From contig OX419759.1 of NCBI GenBank assembly GCA_948567375.1, positions 30,605,493 through 30,669,492 on the forward strand: a stretch of 64,000 nucleotides of DNA, given 5' to 3'. This document shows, piece by piece, positions 33,601 through 45,871 of the stretch (positions within the stretch are counted from its first letter, which is position 1; the number at the start of each line of letters is the position of its first letter). The DNA is from Lunularia cruciata. Lineage: Eukaryota > Streptophyta > Marchantiopsida > Lunulariales > Lunulariaceae. The notes below the pieces were generated by a model. The model did not search any database and was not told the origin of the DNA. It saw only the letters and a list, made by a program, of their open reading frames with translations. Made by a program: the position numbers and the translations under genes.

Positions 33601-33917
33601 GCAAACGCATTCAGACAAAATGGGAGGTGCCGGGTGGCCAGATAATGCGTTCCCGGATTAATCACACACCGCACGGACGGAGTTTGGTCCGAGGATTACC
33701 ATCGTGAGGCGCGCTGGATGGAGCACACTGGCAGCTCCCTGGCAGTGATAAACTCCACAAGTTCAGTTCTGAGGAGATATCGAATTCAGCTGCTGCTAAC
33801 GGCGTTCGCACTGAAAATGTGGACGTGCGCAACTTCGAACCATCCGTCAGTGAGGCGGAGGTTTCGAATTTGAGAAAAGCGACGCTGTTCGGGCCTCCAT
33901 TACGCCCAGAGTGGTGG
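33601..33917 (+). other. Candidate 5' UTR exon of the aldo-keto reductase gene
   Basis: A GTGGTG|GTATGT donor at 33,917/33,918 and a strong TTTTCTTTGTGCAG acceptor ending at 34,455, nine bases before the reductase ATG, define a plausible 5'-UTR intron. The exon's left edge is not defined. An open frame inside it (KLHKFSSEEISNSAAANG) ends after the donor, so a short upstream coding exon cannot be excluded. Confidence 0.4.
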
Positions 33918-34464
33918 TATGTCAATGTCCGTCTAGTATTCTTGCACTCGGTGGTTTATGAAGATTTTATGTGAGGCTTTTTGTCAGTGTTAGCAACTCA
34001 CGATCGACATTGCCGAATCTGCTTCTCCGGTTCTTGAAATTTGAAGAGAAGCGATTCGCTTGACCTGTTGAGATTCGTCTGTTTCTCTGTGAATTGGTTG
34101 ATTATTGGTGTGTAGAAAATTCATCTCCAATTATTTCCTGCCCTTTCAGCTGAGTTTCTTTGACTCGGTGTGGTTTATCAATATCTGTACATTCAGCTTG
34201 ATCATCTGAAGTGGCTGTATAAATTTGAATGCATGAGGTATTGGCTACAGAAAATTGACAGCGGAGAAAGGTTTTGCTTCCACTGCGCTAATACTTAGCA
34301 GTAGCTTACGGATTGCGAATCTTGCTGATTAATTAGTAATTACCTAACCTTATAGTTACTCAGGGTCCTTCTCGGATGATGGAATTTGATATCAGAGTCA
34401 GGATTCTTATGGCGCCAAGCGACAGAAATTCTTATAGAAAGTTTTCTTTGTGCAGATAGAAAGC

Positions 34465-37423
34465 ATGGCTGCTCTGGGGGTTATCCCTGCGGGCCTAAAT
34501 GCTGGGAATTTGAATTGCCAATTGCTACGGCCGCGTATTGCTCGTCGTGCAGTTACGCAGCAACAGCAGAGACGAACTAGCATTCAGGCCGTTGCCGCTC
34601 CTAGTGGGCAAGCTCTAGAGTATCGAAAATTGGGGGACTCGGATCTTATGATTAGTGAGATTACCCTTGGAACTGTAAGTCTTCACCTTCAGGAAATGGA
34701 CACTTTGAAAGAATGTCTATACTTCGTCCTTGTGGTGGTGATAATAGAAGATATGCTTCGAAACGTAACGGAAGTTTGTTCTGAACTGAGGAGCAGGATT
34801 AAGGTTATATTGGTACTGGGATGGTCCAGGAACTGAAGTACAGAGAGACCCTTTCCTGTCAGCAATTTTCTTGGTTAATAATTGTACTCCTTGAATTCCT
34901 GCACTCCTTGGCGTTTTCACAGAGATTCTTCCTCCCAAGTTTTAGAGTGGACGATGGGAAATTCGCCAGCAACACCAGTAACTAAAGTCGGGCTCAACCA
35001 CCGATGATACATTGTGCAGATGACATGGGGTGTTCAAAACACGGAAAAGGAAGCACACGAGCAGCTTTCATACTCCTGGGACCAGGGTATCAATATTTTT
35101 GATTCCGCTGAATCTGTAAGCAAGTTTTGCCTAGTCTGTTGCTACTGTCAGTTCAACAGTCGTTTGAGCGGTCCACTTATCCAGAATATTTTCGTAGAAG
35201 TTAGAAGGTCTCAACTGTAAATCCCGGTGGCAGTCTGTATTCAGTTCAGATTCTGGAAGTCAAGTATTTCGCTGATCATTTGAGTGTGGGATAACATGGT
35301 TGCAGTACCCAATTCCCATGACTGCGGAGACTAACGGAAGAACAGAAAGGTTCATCGGCTCCTGGCTGAAGACAAGGCCCCGCGATAAGGTGAGACTGCC
35401 AGGGACAGTGTAATTCCCGTTCTTTGAAGGGGTCTCCAATGGTAACTGAGTCTCACGTAGTTACAAGAACGGGGAAGGTTATAGAAACTAAAAACTCTAA
35501 AAACTGTATCTAATCGCCTTAGAAATCGTAGGTTATCGTTGCGAGCAAGGTGGCTGGATTTTCGGAGAGGTATCCTTACCTACGTAAGGAAGGTGGATCA
35601 GTGCGAGTTGACAAGAAGAATATCAAGGAAGGTGTGGAGGGCATTCTCAAGCGACTTGGTGTCGATCATATCGATCTTCTGCAAATTCACTGGTAAACCT
35701 TAAGCTTTACGAAGACTAATTGTCCTGCTAACAGCAGGAGGTCCGAAAAGGCGCTTGTCTTCCCGACAGTAGATGCATTTAGAGCCTTTAATTCTGATGT
35801 ACTTTTTAGGCGCATGCAATACCTTCACGTGGTATTGACATCACTTGAAGGGAAGTTCAGTGATGTTTCTGGTTTCCTTGCGGATAGGCTCGGAACTTGC
35901 ATATGCGTCTTCTAGTTCTGTCACTTTCTATAGGAAGCACTAATCAGAATGTCATCATGGTGCTCAGGCCAGATCGTTACGTTCCTCTGTTCGGGGAATA
36001 TCCTTTTGACGTAAAAAAATGGCGTCCTAGTGTACCAATCGTTGAGCAGCTTGAAGGCTTGCAGGAGGTCATACAAGAGGGCAAGGTATGGCTTGATCAC
36101 TCAGCGCATCGACTGGCAAACGCGGACCTCAAGCAGTAACATCATTCAAGTGGCTTATTTATTGTGTATTAGTCTTTGCTAGGAGTCGTTTTGAGATGAC
36201 AATATGCATTGTGCTTTCGTCATTGTTCGTGGGTGAGCAAGATAAGATGGAGAACCAGTTCTGGTTTTGTTCATTGCTTATTACCTCAACGTTGGTAGTG
36301 GGTGATGATCACCTACTTTTTCAAAGTAAATACAACTGTGCTCTGAACCTGAGGAATGACTGAACATTTTTGACTCACTGAAAATAATCCGGATATGGAA
36401 TGTTGCAGGTGCGTTATTTTGGACTCTCAAATGAAACTTCCTACGGTGTGATGGAATTTATCCATGCAGCCAAGACTTTGGGTCTACCAAAGGTCGTGAG
36501 CATCCAAAATAGCTACAGCTTACTTGTGCGGTGCCAGTTTGAAGGTGAGATAAGGACGCAGTGAAATCCGGAGGGATCATCCTCGGAAATTGCCAAGAGT
36601 AAAATTTTCTATGGCCACTTGGAACTAATTTTAATTCGAGTGAGGATGAAGTAAGAAGTAGTACATTAGAGGTGTCCTGAATCGTGTTCTTGCCGAACTG
36701 GTCCTAGGCTCTCCATAAATATGTCCCATTTGTCCGCTCTCTTATCACTTGATTCTCAAATGACCCTAATTCTTCTTGTTTCAATGTAGTGGATTTGTTG
36801 GAAGTATGCGCTCCTCCAAACGGCAATGTTGGACTGCTAGCGTACTCACCCCTTGGTGGAGGATCCTTAAGTGGCAAATACAATGATCCAAATTCTGAGG
36901 CAGCGGAGAAAGGAAGATTCAATCTATTCCCTGGGTACATGTCACGGTACAAGAAGTCCTTGGTTAAGGTATATCTCTCTTTGTCTCCCATTTTGACTCG
37001 AAGTACGATAGATTCGCGGAGGTGACTTTGAATGGTTTCTGGAAAATTGTGAGAATTTTCAACGTCATGCCAAATTCGAACGTATTTAAACTCATCTTAC
37101 TAAGCTTTGACAAGTGCGAATGAAGGTGTTGAACATTTTAGTCTCCATCCATTTTACAAGTTTCGAGTCTTGTTTCTTGATTGCAGGATGCAGTAGATGC
37201 TTACCTGCAAGTTGCAAAGCGACACAACTTGTCACTCACTCAACTCGCTCTCGCTTTTGGACGCGATCGACCTTTCGTGACTAGTAACATCATTGGCGCA
37301 ACATCCATGGAACAACTGAAAGAGAATATATCTGCATATCAAGTACCCAGGCCTCTTGCACAAGAGATCTACAAGGAGGTTGAAGTCGTGTTCAAGAAGT
37401 TCAAGGATCCTACTACTTCTTGA
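34465..37423 (+). CDS. Aldo-keto reductase, Tas-like, plastid-targeted, 8 exons
   Basis: Exons 34,465-34,674, 35,020-35,115, 35,306-35,389, 35,532-35,692, 35,968-36,085, 36,409-36,544, 36,790-36,968 and 37,187-37,423 join in phase to 406 residues. A Gln/Arg/Ala-rich leader of ~50 residues looks like a transit peptide. The mature part starts LEYRKLGDSDLMISEITLGT. The catalytic tetrad is visible: Asp98 (INIFDSAES), Tyr103 (YPIP), Lys136 (VIVASKVAG) and His183 (LLQIHWPDRY). YFGLSNETSYGV and LLAYSPLGGGSLSGKY are the expected barrel motifs. NADPH-dependent carbonyl reduction is the family activity; the substrate is unknown. Closest in form to bacterial Tas and its plant plastid homologues. Confidence 0.93.
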
Positions 37424-40016
37424 GACCTCAATCGACTTTAAATTACAGACATTAGGGAGTTAAAAATATGAAATGAAAAGTTCGCTAATGTCTGGGGGAA
37501 TAACCACCCCTACTTAGCTCCTGCAACTTTGCACGCCAATTTCGGCTATATTTATTTAGAGCTCGTAACTGTTGTCCGGGGTATATCGGGGGTCTTAATT
37601 AATCCGTGAAGAAATTGAATCTAAGGGAATTCTTGAATTTTATTTGAAATTTCATTTTTGAATTAAACTCCCACCGTCTAATATACTTCATCAGTTTCAT
37701 AAATCTACACATCACTTCTCCGTGATCCACAACGAATTCCAGTCCGCCCATATATTCTTGATTGATTGTGGTTGAAGTGGTCTGTAAAGATTGATGTTGA
37801 TATACGGAAATAGAAGAGCTTACCAAATCTACAATGTATTTTTTATCAATGTTGTGGTACTTTGTTTAACAACAGTGATAAAAATAGGAAAGGAACTTCT
37901 AATACAATTCAACTTCATAAGTATAAAAAGTTCTCACAGAAAAAGAAAATATGTTGGATCATTATGAGAAAATGGTATGTTATCTCTAGGAGTTATAAGA
38001 ATTTCAACGATCTTCAAAGTGTTGGTCGAAAGGCCAAGGTTGGTGGTGATAACCCATGAACCAAGTCTTGGTATCATGACAGCCCAACTCGTAGGTTTCC
38101 TAGAGTCTCCTCCTATCATTGAAGAGGAAATCATAAATACACATTGAATATATGCCAAAATTTACAAGAACAGGAAGAGGAATTGGAGAGAGTGAGCTGG
38201 TTGTCGGTATTAGATAAGAACTCAAGTTAAATGTAAAGTTCTCATTTTTAATATGCATACAACGGATTGCCAGTGAGCTAATTTCACTCCTCCTTCATGA
38301 GTTTCTATTGGTCTTCCCCGCATAGAAGATAGGGCCTACATTCTGGTTCAGGTTGGTATAGGTTGACATAGAGACTGATTCACTAGAAGAGGAGATAGTT
38401 AGAGAAGAAGATGTACTAGTGCGAGTTGAAATTGGAGAGCAAAACAATATTGTAATTAGCAAGCTATATAGTAAAAAGCCTATACAATCTCCCCATTCTA
38501 TTTCCTAAAAAAACTAGATTATACCCAATGAATTGATATCGACGGATGTATTTGTCAAAAGCCAAATTTTGTAGGTAATATATATACAGAAGGACCGTAG
38601 ATACTAAAGGCAGGGACCTACGGCCTTCGATAAACAAAGGAAACCCCGAGCTCGCGGCCCTTAAAGAGCTTTGTCTCTCTACCCTCTTACGGGCAGGGGT
38701 GTAATCTATCAATCAATCAATTGGAGGAGATCGACGAGAAGTCAAAGGATTGGTGCAATTGGAATTTATGAGAATTCTCAAAATGAGAAAGTTCGTTATA
38801 AACTTTCTTTGATGGAGTATAAAATTGAAACTTTATCAGAGAAAAAAGTTGGCAACAGAGACCAATATGGCAATATTGTAGGGGAGATCAAAAAATTGTA
38901 AAAGTACTACTTTTGAGTTATATAAAAATGAAAGGTCAATATAAGAAATCAAAACTGTCCTAGACTGAAATGGACCCACTATTATTAATCATATATATTT
39001 TGCTTGGTGTACCATAAATATCTCTGTCATATATTTGAATTTGTACCGTACTTGAATGTAGCTATATTCCTCTTATTTGAATAGATTGCTCTTTGATGCG
39101 AAACAAGAAATGCTTCAAAATTAGAATAATTAATTTTTTATGGGAGAGGTTGTGCAATAATCTAAGCAATAATCATTAACAATAAGAAACACTAGAAGAT
39201 TTTGTTTCAATTTATGACTCTACGTAATGGAAGAAACAAGCATCAGCTTAAAGATTCATGTTCAGAAAATGTTGATTATGATGCCATAAGTTCTCTAAAA
39301 TTCTTCCGTAAGCTCAATTGAAATCCAAGTAAAATCATTGTATTCAATCTCTTGCCCTTCTAACATCAATGAGGGGATCTACATGCTTTGTATGTTCTCT
39401 CTATGACAAGATTTTCATATCTTGTATCCATTTGTCACAAGATGTCTATCATTTTCTAAGCCTTCGTATCGTCTAGTCAAACAAAAGTGCAACATAACAT
39501 AATATGTAATCCACCGTATCAACTACCTGTTCTTTCCTGATCTCCAATTCAGTATGAAGATACTAAAGAGAAAACAACCTCACTTGAGAATTGTAATACA
39601 TACTCATTAGCTATACATACTATTGCAACACAAGTATTAAATATCGCCATTCTGTCTCTACACATCAAGAAGACATCAGTCTTCTTAATAAAGAAGTTGA
39701 TAGTTGATAAAGATATATGAATAGATGATTTTTAGTTGATGAAGATATTTAGCACTATAGAGAAGATTTTTGAAGATACGTTGAGCAGTTGAAATTGCCG
39801 ATCTTATATAAAAATCAAAAATAAATTCCTATGATAATGCACTATGTATGTATCAAAGGAGTAACTGGATTTACGATCAAAATGTGTTTCTCCTCCAAAA
39901 AAATGGATGTGAAGATAAGGGAAGAAAATTACCGTCCATAACACCAATGCATCCGAGAAATGAAATCTCTTGGTCACAACTACATCAATATTAACTTCCT
40001 CTTTCCAATGGGGCTT
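37424..40016. other. No gene seen
   Basis: The first ~150 bases should contain the reductase 3' UTR. Beyond that the sequence is AT-rich with only short frames (for example 38,464-38,901 on both strands) and no domain, repeat or RNA gene that I can support. Confidence 0.55.
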
Positions 40017-40102
40017 AGCCCCATTTTACCTTTTTCATCTCTCTCTTGTACTGCTTGATGGGGTCTTCCCATCCTTCATTTTGTCCACGCGGTCGTCCTT
40101 CT
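40017..40102 (-). mobile_element. S element copy, minus strand
   Basis: On the minus strand it reads GACGACCGCGTGGA, GAAGGATGGGAAGACCCC, GGTAAAATGGGGCTAAGCCC. It retains the full 3' hairpin. Flanks share a decayed TGGARAGA-like match (about 40,009 and 40,105), a weak trace of a target duplication. Confidence 0.75.
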
Positions 40103-40277
40103 GTTCTCTCCAGTGTTTGGCCATTAAACTTCGTATTTGAATCTGCTTTCAAATGCAGTCAGTATTGAAGAGGGTCATAAATCTAATCAAAACTCTCAAA
40201 ATAAGAAAAGATTGTGATAAAGATGTGTACTGTTCCCATCGTACTCCTACCTATCTAAAAGTACAACAAAGCTTAAA

Positions 40278-40545
40278 ATATACAAGGACTTCTTTGTATG
40301 GAACTCTCTTATGAAATTTGGATGACTCTTATCAGATCTACTAAAACACCAAATGATTCGAAATCTCTCTTCATCATCTACCTAAAAGAAACAATAAGAA
40401 TTTGATATCTACCTAAAAGAAATATACAATGACATCTTTGTATAGAACTCTCTTATGAAATTTGGATGGCTCTTACCAGATCTAATAAAACACTGAATGA
40501 TTCGAAATCTATCATCATCTACCTAAAAGAAACAATAAGAATTTG
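40278..40545 (+). repeat. 144-bp-period tandem duplication
   Basis: Units at 40,278-40,404 and 40,422-40,545 share ACTCTCTTATGAAATTTGGA and end ACCTAAAAGAAACAATAAGA. Small substitutions separate them. The following 300 bp is extremely AT-rich. Confidence 0.85.
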
Positions 40546-40867
40546 AAATTTTTTTTATTAAAATCAACGTCTTTTGTAAAATGTTAGATTTTGTAAATAA
40601 TAAATAATTTCACTATATCATATATAATATTATTATTTAACTAAATTATTAAATTATTTTATATTTTTTAGATATAATTACTTAAATTTATATATTACTT
40701 AAATATTACTTTAATTACTTAAATTAACTATAAGTTACTAAATTTTTATTTTATTAATAAAAACCACAAATTATTTAAATATGTATATTACATCTAAAAA
40801 TTTAAAAATTCACACTGCTCTAGAAAATATATAAAATTTGTAAAATCTAGTAAATTTTGATAATATT
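40546..40867. other. Extremely AT-rich tract
   Basis: Almost pure A/T with many ATTTAAAT-type words. No coding frame or repeat unit. It may be a spacer or an old element end. Confidence 0.6.
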
Positions 40868-41935
40868 ATAAATCGAGTATATCACATCACTCCACTCAAT
40901 TAAGGATCTAAAGTACCAAACTTGGTCGTGTGGTCATGTCCATTTCTTTGTCGCAATGGTCACTGCATAATTCAACTATATAGGTGGATGGAGCGGCTTG
41001 CACCATGTTTTGTAATCATTATTCCCATAACTGGACATTAACTCGCTACTCATTAACTCACTTTCATTTTATATCATCATCAGTGCCTGCTTGCTTTTGG
41101 TCACGTTTCTCTGTTTTACACAGCAAAAGTACCCAAATATATTTTATATATATGCTCTCTTATTTTATATATGGAAGGGAGCCGGTCGGGAGATAACCCC
41201 TTCAGGTATTATACCAATTAGAGCGTATTTGAAAATATCGGTTATGAGTATGATGTATATAGTCTTGTGTTCATGATGGCAGCCTAGCTACCTGCATAAG
41301 TTTTTCCCCAATTCAGTTTAAATTTTCATATTAAAAGCTTGTGGTAAAGTTTACCGGATTTCAAATTACAGAAACTGTTCTAAATTCCTCGTTAAGTTAC
41401 CCAGGTAGTATAGACTAACTTCAGTCTGTACAGTACCTCTAGCAAACTCTTAGGTGCAATTTGCTAGAGGTACTGTTCTCCACGGCACATGGACCATTTG
41501 AGGTTGCAATTCGGTAAAATTTGGTGGTACTGTGAACCGAGTATATCAGATCACTTCACCAAGTTAAGGATCTAAAGGACCGGACATGGTCGTGTGGTCA
41601 TGTCCATTTCTTTTGTCGCTGGATAATTCAACTACATAGGTAGATGCAGAGGCTTGCACCATGTTTTGTAATCATTATTCTCATCAAATTATTTTCACCA
41701 TATCGTACTTCACCTCTATTTAACATTTATTCATCATCTGGAGCTACTGGTTTCTGGTCAAGTTTTTCAATTTTACACAACATCAAGTGCACAAATACAC
41801 ATATATAATATAAACTCCGAAGAAAAGCTTTGCGCTTTATTCATCATTTGGGGCTGCTTGCTTTGGTCACGTTTTTCAGCTTTACACAGCAGAAGTGCCC
41901 AAATACATATATAATATGAACCACAAAGGAAAACG
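40868..41935 (+). repeat. Direct repeats ~660 bp apart, plus a third partial unit
   Basis: TGGTCGTGTGGTCATGTCCA and GCTTGCACCATGTTTTGTAA occur near 40,925/40,996 and again near 41,588/41,655. A following TTTTACACARCA..AAGTGC block occurs at about 41,113, 41,772 and 41,880. The first two units span about 300 bp each, and the third is partial. No terminal TG..CA or coding sequence makes this an LTR pair, so an old tandem duplication with internal reduplication is the simplest reading. Confidence 0.7.
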
Positions 41936-42174
41936 AAACAGGAGTACAAAGCGCCAAGGAGCGCCACAGAGCTTACGTAGATTCACATGCTCTTGTCTAT
42001 ATCGACATCTCCAGTTTTCCTTCGCTTGTTCACTATAGGACCGATCGCTACATTGCTGCGATCCACGTCCACAAGATTCTCAATTTGGACCAGGAATGAC
42101 ACATGTTCTGTTTTCCCAACAGCTGTTATCATTCTCGTCTTTCCTTTATTGGTGCCAAAATGCAATCAGTAAAT

Positions 42175-42293
42175 AGTGAGCATCCGCTGAAACCTGTAGA
42201 TGCTCACTCATTTGTTACTGTGTTGGCTCCTGTCTTGAAGCAGACGGAAGCCAACACAGAGGGCACACAAGTGTAAACTTGTGATTGCCCTCT
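42175..42293. other. Three adjoining hairpins
   Basis: Hairpin 1: AGTGAGCATC (42,175-42,184) pairs perfectly with 42,199-42,208, loop 14 nt. Hairpin 2: 42,218-42,259, an 18-position stem with one mismatch and one wobble around a 6-nt loop, outer 11 bp perfect (CTGTGTTGGCT). Hairpin 3: 42,258-42,293, stems of 8 bp (AGAGGGCA) and 7 bp (CACAAGT) separated by a 2-nt bulge, 4-nt loop. Hairpins 2 and 3 overlap by two bases. A TATA-like GCATAAATAC follows at 42,299. The function is unknown. Confidence 0.75.
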
Positions 42294-42569
42294 TGACTGC
42301 ATAAATACTTGTGGATTACAAAATAATCAATATCTCTAAACAAGAAGACCTAATCAGAAGGAAGCTGTCTACTCTGGCAGATCCGGTAGGACCTGCAAAA
42401 ATAACTGCCTCCTGTAAGATTGGATCGAGAAAAAGAGATACCTGCAAGTTTGACAATTTCATTCTGTTCGTTCCAATTGATTACTTACCAACTCAATTGA
42501 AAGCGTAGTATTAGCACAGAAGAAGACAAAGTAGTGAACTTACTGTGGATCTCATCTGTCAGCCATGAT

Positions 42570-44900
42570 CAGCAATGCACGCATCTTCACTTCGTTATCC
42601 GGTCAAGGCGGTAGGGGCCGTTGCTCCACTCTATCATTACACCTTGACAGGTACAATTACAGAGGTAGCCGTTCTCGATTGGCTGACGTGATTTCGCCAG
42701 TCCAGATGACAAATTGAATTAGCTGCTTTTCCTACCGGTAGCTCAGTTGATGAGACTGTCCTCACCTGACGGGGACCACATCCCCGTGTCGTTGCATTCG
42801 TGATTCGCCGGCTCCAGTGAACACGCTGCGGTCCAAACTGTGGTACTCTTGTTGACAAATTTTGAAGGTTAGTAAAGCCAAACTCATGGGTTAAGTGCCC
42901 TTCGTGCTCATCGCACCGTCGGAAGTTAGAAGCCACAGACGAAGCTGAAGAGCCATCTCGATGGCCCACAGGTATCATCGGACTCATCAGTGTATGGCCG
43001 ACGAAGAGGGTAGAATGCATCAGCTGCATCTCCCCAACGAATTTCCCAAATTCTTATCCAGAACAAGTGGACAATCGATTTGAGTGTGGCGACGGTGTGG
43101 GGAAGCACAAGCTCCTCAACACAGTTGCTGTGTCCATCGAAATTAATGGTCCGCTTTCTGGTGGAATGCGTGACAATCCTCGTTGGCACCAAATCCCAAG
43201 AAATGGTTTCGAAGAGAAACAAGATCTTCACTACAGAGTATCTTGTCGACTGGAGACGGTTCAGACAAACAAAATCCTCACTTACGGCACCACGTTAGAA
43301 ATGGAATCCACTCACGGTCAAATTGTCGTTGATATTGTTTCCCTTCCTTTTATGCTTGGCTTATGGCCGGGGAAGGTTTCTTTGGAGTCGCTGTACACAG
43401 CACATCAACCCCTCAGATCTGAGCACACCGTCCATGTTTCGAGAAAAACAGCATACCATATTCAAAAGCCAAAAAATCAAAGCTTACTCATCTATCTACC
43501 TACCGAGACCATCCAATTAGTAAAAATATCGGGACGTTTCGAGATTTGCTTACTATCGATGAGATCCATGCACTGCTCCAGAAGCAGCGCACTATTCTTC
43601 ACTTCGTTACCAGTCACGGTTATGTGCCCTGAACTGCTTGATACTTGGAAGATATGGATCCAAGAATCAGCTTGCCTCCATTGCGCATGACTGATGACGA
43701 AGTGTAGAGTAATTTTGCTGTCAATTGAAGCGGACCTCATCAGACTTCACTTACCACCTGGCTACCGAATAGCGATATTTGTTGCTTCGGCGACTCAATC
43801 TGCAGCATATGTTTAGTAGTCTCATAGAAACCATGTGTGAAGTAGTACCCTGTCATACCCCCCGAGTCCCAACCACCCCCTGCAAGAGCTCGGAGATTGT
43901 ATAAGAAGAAGCCAGAAGCAACATCTTGGTTAGATACTGCCCACGGTTGATCGAGCGGATGATTCTCCAGCCCGAAGCTCCGTACTGCTCAAAGGCCACT
44001 TTAATGCCCTGCTACAATCGGACTCGACAGTCATGTTCGTGTGAGGGAAAACAAGCCCCCCACACGGTGGACCACCTTCCGGCTGAGCTCAAGTGGGAAA
44101 AACAATCCCCTCTTAGTAACCCAACCGTAGTCTTCTCTGCAAGAATCGACTTTCTTCCCCGGTACCCAGACATCTCGCTTTGACGCCAAGAGATCAAACA
44201 AGTCCTTCACGTCAGGCAATCCGTGTCCAGTTGAGTTGGTGAAGCAAATAATTCCTCACCATGAATCTCAACCGTAGTACCCGTTCAGCATGAGAGGCGA
44301 CATTCCTCCGCACACGATAAAAGAATATATCTTCCGCTTAAACGCGAAAGACCTTACCCACACGCTCTTCACTTCGAACTCTCTCTCGAGGTTCCAGTTG
44401 ATGAATAACACGATCCTCACACAATACCAATCTCACCGTCACACCAGTGATTTTCTCCATTTTCTTTCATTTTTTTGTTTTCCCCGCAGGTCGGAGGTGG
44501 GTGCCTTCAGAGACACGGCGCTTGCACAAGCGCAACATCCCTTCAGATCTGAGCACACCAAAACCGTCTAAGCTTTGCACCTAGCCACCCCCTGTCACGA
44601 AACCATAGCATACTTACAGTCTGTAGCTATCCATATCCTCCGCACCAGCCATCGGCCGCCATCCGCTCCCACTTCGTTACCACCCACGAAACAACCACCT
44701 CCCGCTCTTTCACCGTCAGAAATCACGATGTACGAACCGAGAGAGCAGAGAAGTAGCTGCTTCAAATCCCACCATGATCCAATTAGCCTCCCGTTCCCCG
44801 GGCGGTCACGAAGTGTACGGCATTGCCAGAATAGCTGGTGCTTCGGAGCGCTGCTGTTGCGAAGTCCACACTCCATCATCTCATCGTTCACCTTCTCTGC
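42570..44900 (-). pseudogene. Degenerate ~1.1-kb repeats with coding traces, unknown family
   Basis: A TAACGAAGTGAAGA-like core recurs on the minus strand near 42,590, 43,600 and 44,695, and a CAGATCTGAGCACACC word recurs at about 43,415 and 44,545, pointing to repeats of 1.0-1.1 kb. Around these cores the minus strand reads coding-like text: GHITVTGNEVKNSALLLEQC and, near 44,200, DLFDLLASKRDVWVPGKKVD. Frames are broken and no family is recognised. The most likely reading is a tandemly duplicated, decaying gene. Confidence 0.35.
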
Positions 44901-45265
44901 AACAACCTCCTCCTGATCAGCAATTTTTTCTTGAGGCAGTCAGCGCTAGACAATCGACTACATTGCAAGCGATTGCAATGCAGTCGAATTGTGACACAGA
45001 CCTGCTTCCAAGATCACTTTAAGGGGTCTAGGACGCGGACTCCTTGGAATTGAATTGACATTAGGCTGTCCCAAAAAGCAGAAGACACGGGTGGCTTGTC
45101 ACGGAAGATTCGAGTTTCGGTGATGGTCGTCGTCCAAAGTCTCTGCAAAAAGCTTTTAAAATTTGGCCGGCAGATTCGTGACGCTGTTGGGATTATTCAA
45201 CAGTACAGTATTCTCCTTTACTCTTACTTGACCGGGATACAGTTTAATATTGCACAAACACAAAG

Positions 45266-45450
45266 GAAAGGCGACCGCCTAAGAAAAACGAAGGATGGAA
45301 GACCCATCAAGCCGTATAAGGGAGAGGAAAAAAAAAACCCAACAGAGATCTGCCCTACGGCACCTAAGATATCCGAACACAAAGGATGGAAAGACCACAT
45401 CAAACCGTAAAGGGAGAGACGAAAAAGGTAAAATGAGGCTAGGCGCAATA
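45266..45450 (+). mobile_element. Two adjacent S element copies
   Basis: Copy one (45,266-45,340) has GAAAGGCGACCGCC and GAAGGATGGAAGACCC, and ends in an A-run in place of the usual 3' part. Copy two (45,376-45,450) lacks the 5' block but keeps GGATGGAAAGACC, GGTAAAATGAGGCTAGG. Their complementary truncations suggest either two insertions or one element split by recombination. Confidence 0.75.
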
Positions 45451-45673
45451 GAGTCAACATGAAAAGTCTGCCTACTACACCTAATGTACACACTTTGACG
45501 TGCAATGTTGTTTTGTGTGTATAATATGTACGACGAACGTTGAATGAGTCGTCCGTGGCTGAGAAAAGCAACACCATCACAATTTGCACAAGGATAAGAA
45601 CTTAATGGATAGAATTGGAGGTTAAATCAATAACCTCGGAATGAGAAAGCGATTGCCGAGCATAAGATAGCTT

Positions 45674-45743
45674 CTTCTCTCCCTTGTACGGCTTGATGGG
45701 GTCTTCCATCCTTCTTTTTTTCTACGCGGTCGTCCTTTATTCT
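45674..45743 (-). mobile_element. 3'-truncated S element with 9-bp target duplication
   Basis: Minus-strand copy with GGACGACCGCGTAGA, GAAGGATGGAAGACCCC and CCGTACAAGGGAGAGA. It lacks the GGTAAAATGGGGC end. Perfect AGATAGCTT duplications flank it at 45,665-45,673 and 45,744-45,752. Truncation of one end together with a target duplication is the behaviour of a retroposon. Confidence 0.8.
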
Positions 45744-45822
45744 AGATAGCTTTGTTATGATTAGCTTTCTTTCTCTTTCCCATACGCAATCCCTGCTGCA
45801 GCTTTCTCTACCTAAAGCTACT

Positions 45823-45871
45823 GAAAGGCGACCCGCGCAGGATAACAAGAAGGATGGGAAGACCCCATCAA
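45823..45871 (+). mobile_element. Short truncated S element
   Basis: It contains GAAAGGCGACCCGCG and GAAGGATGGGAAGACCCCAT, then stops. A TAAAGCT/TTAAGCT pair at the two flanks is a possible decayed target duplication. Confidence 0.65.

Noticed and set aside
33601-33930. A separate small gene (52-codon ATG frame at about 33,718)
   Set aside because: The frame has no features, and a GTATGT donor in the same stretch better fits a leader exon of the reductase.
36704-36991. Minus-strand frame over the reductase
   Set aside because: It lies opposite exon 7 and its flanking introns; the plus-strand reading has domain support.
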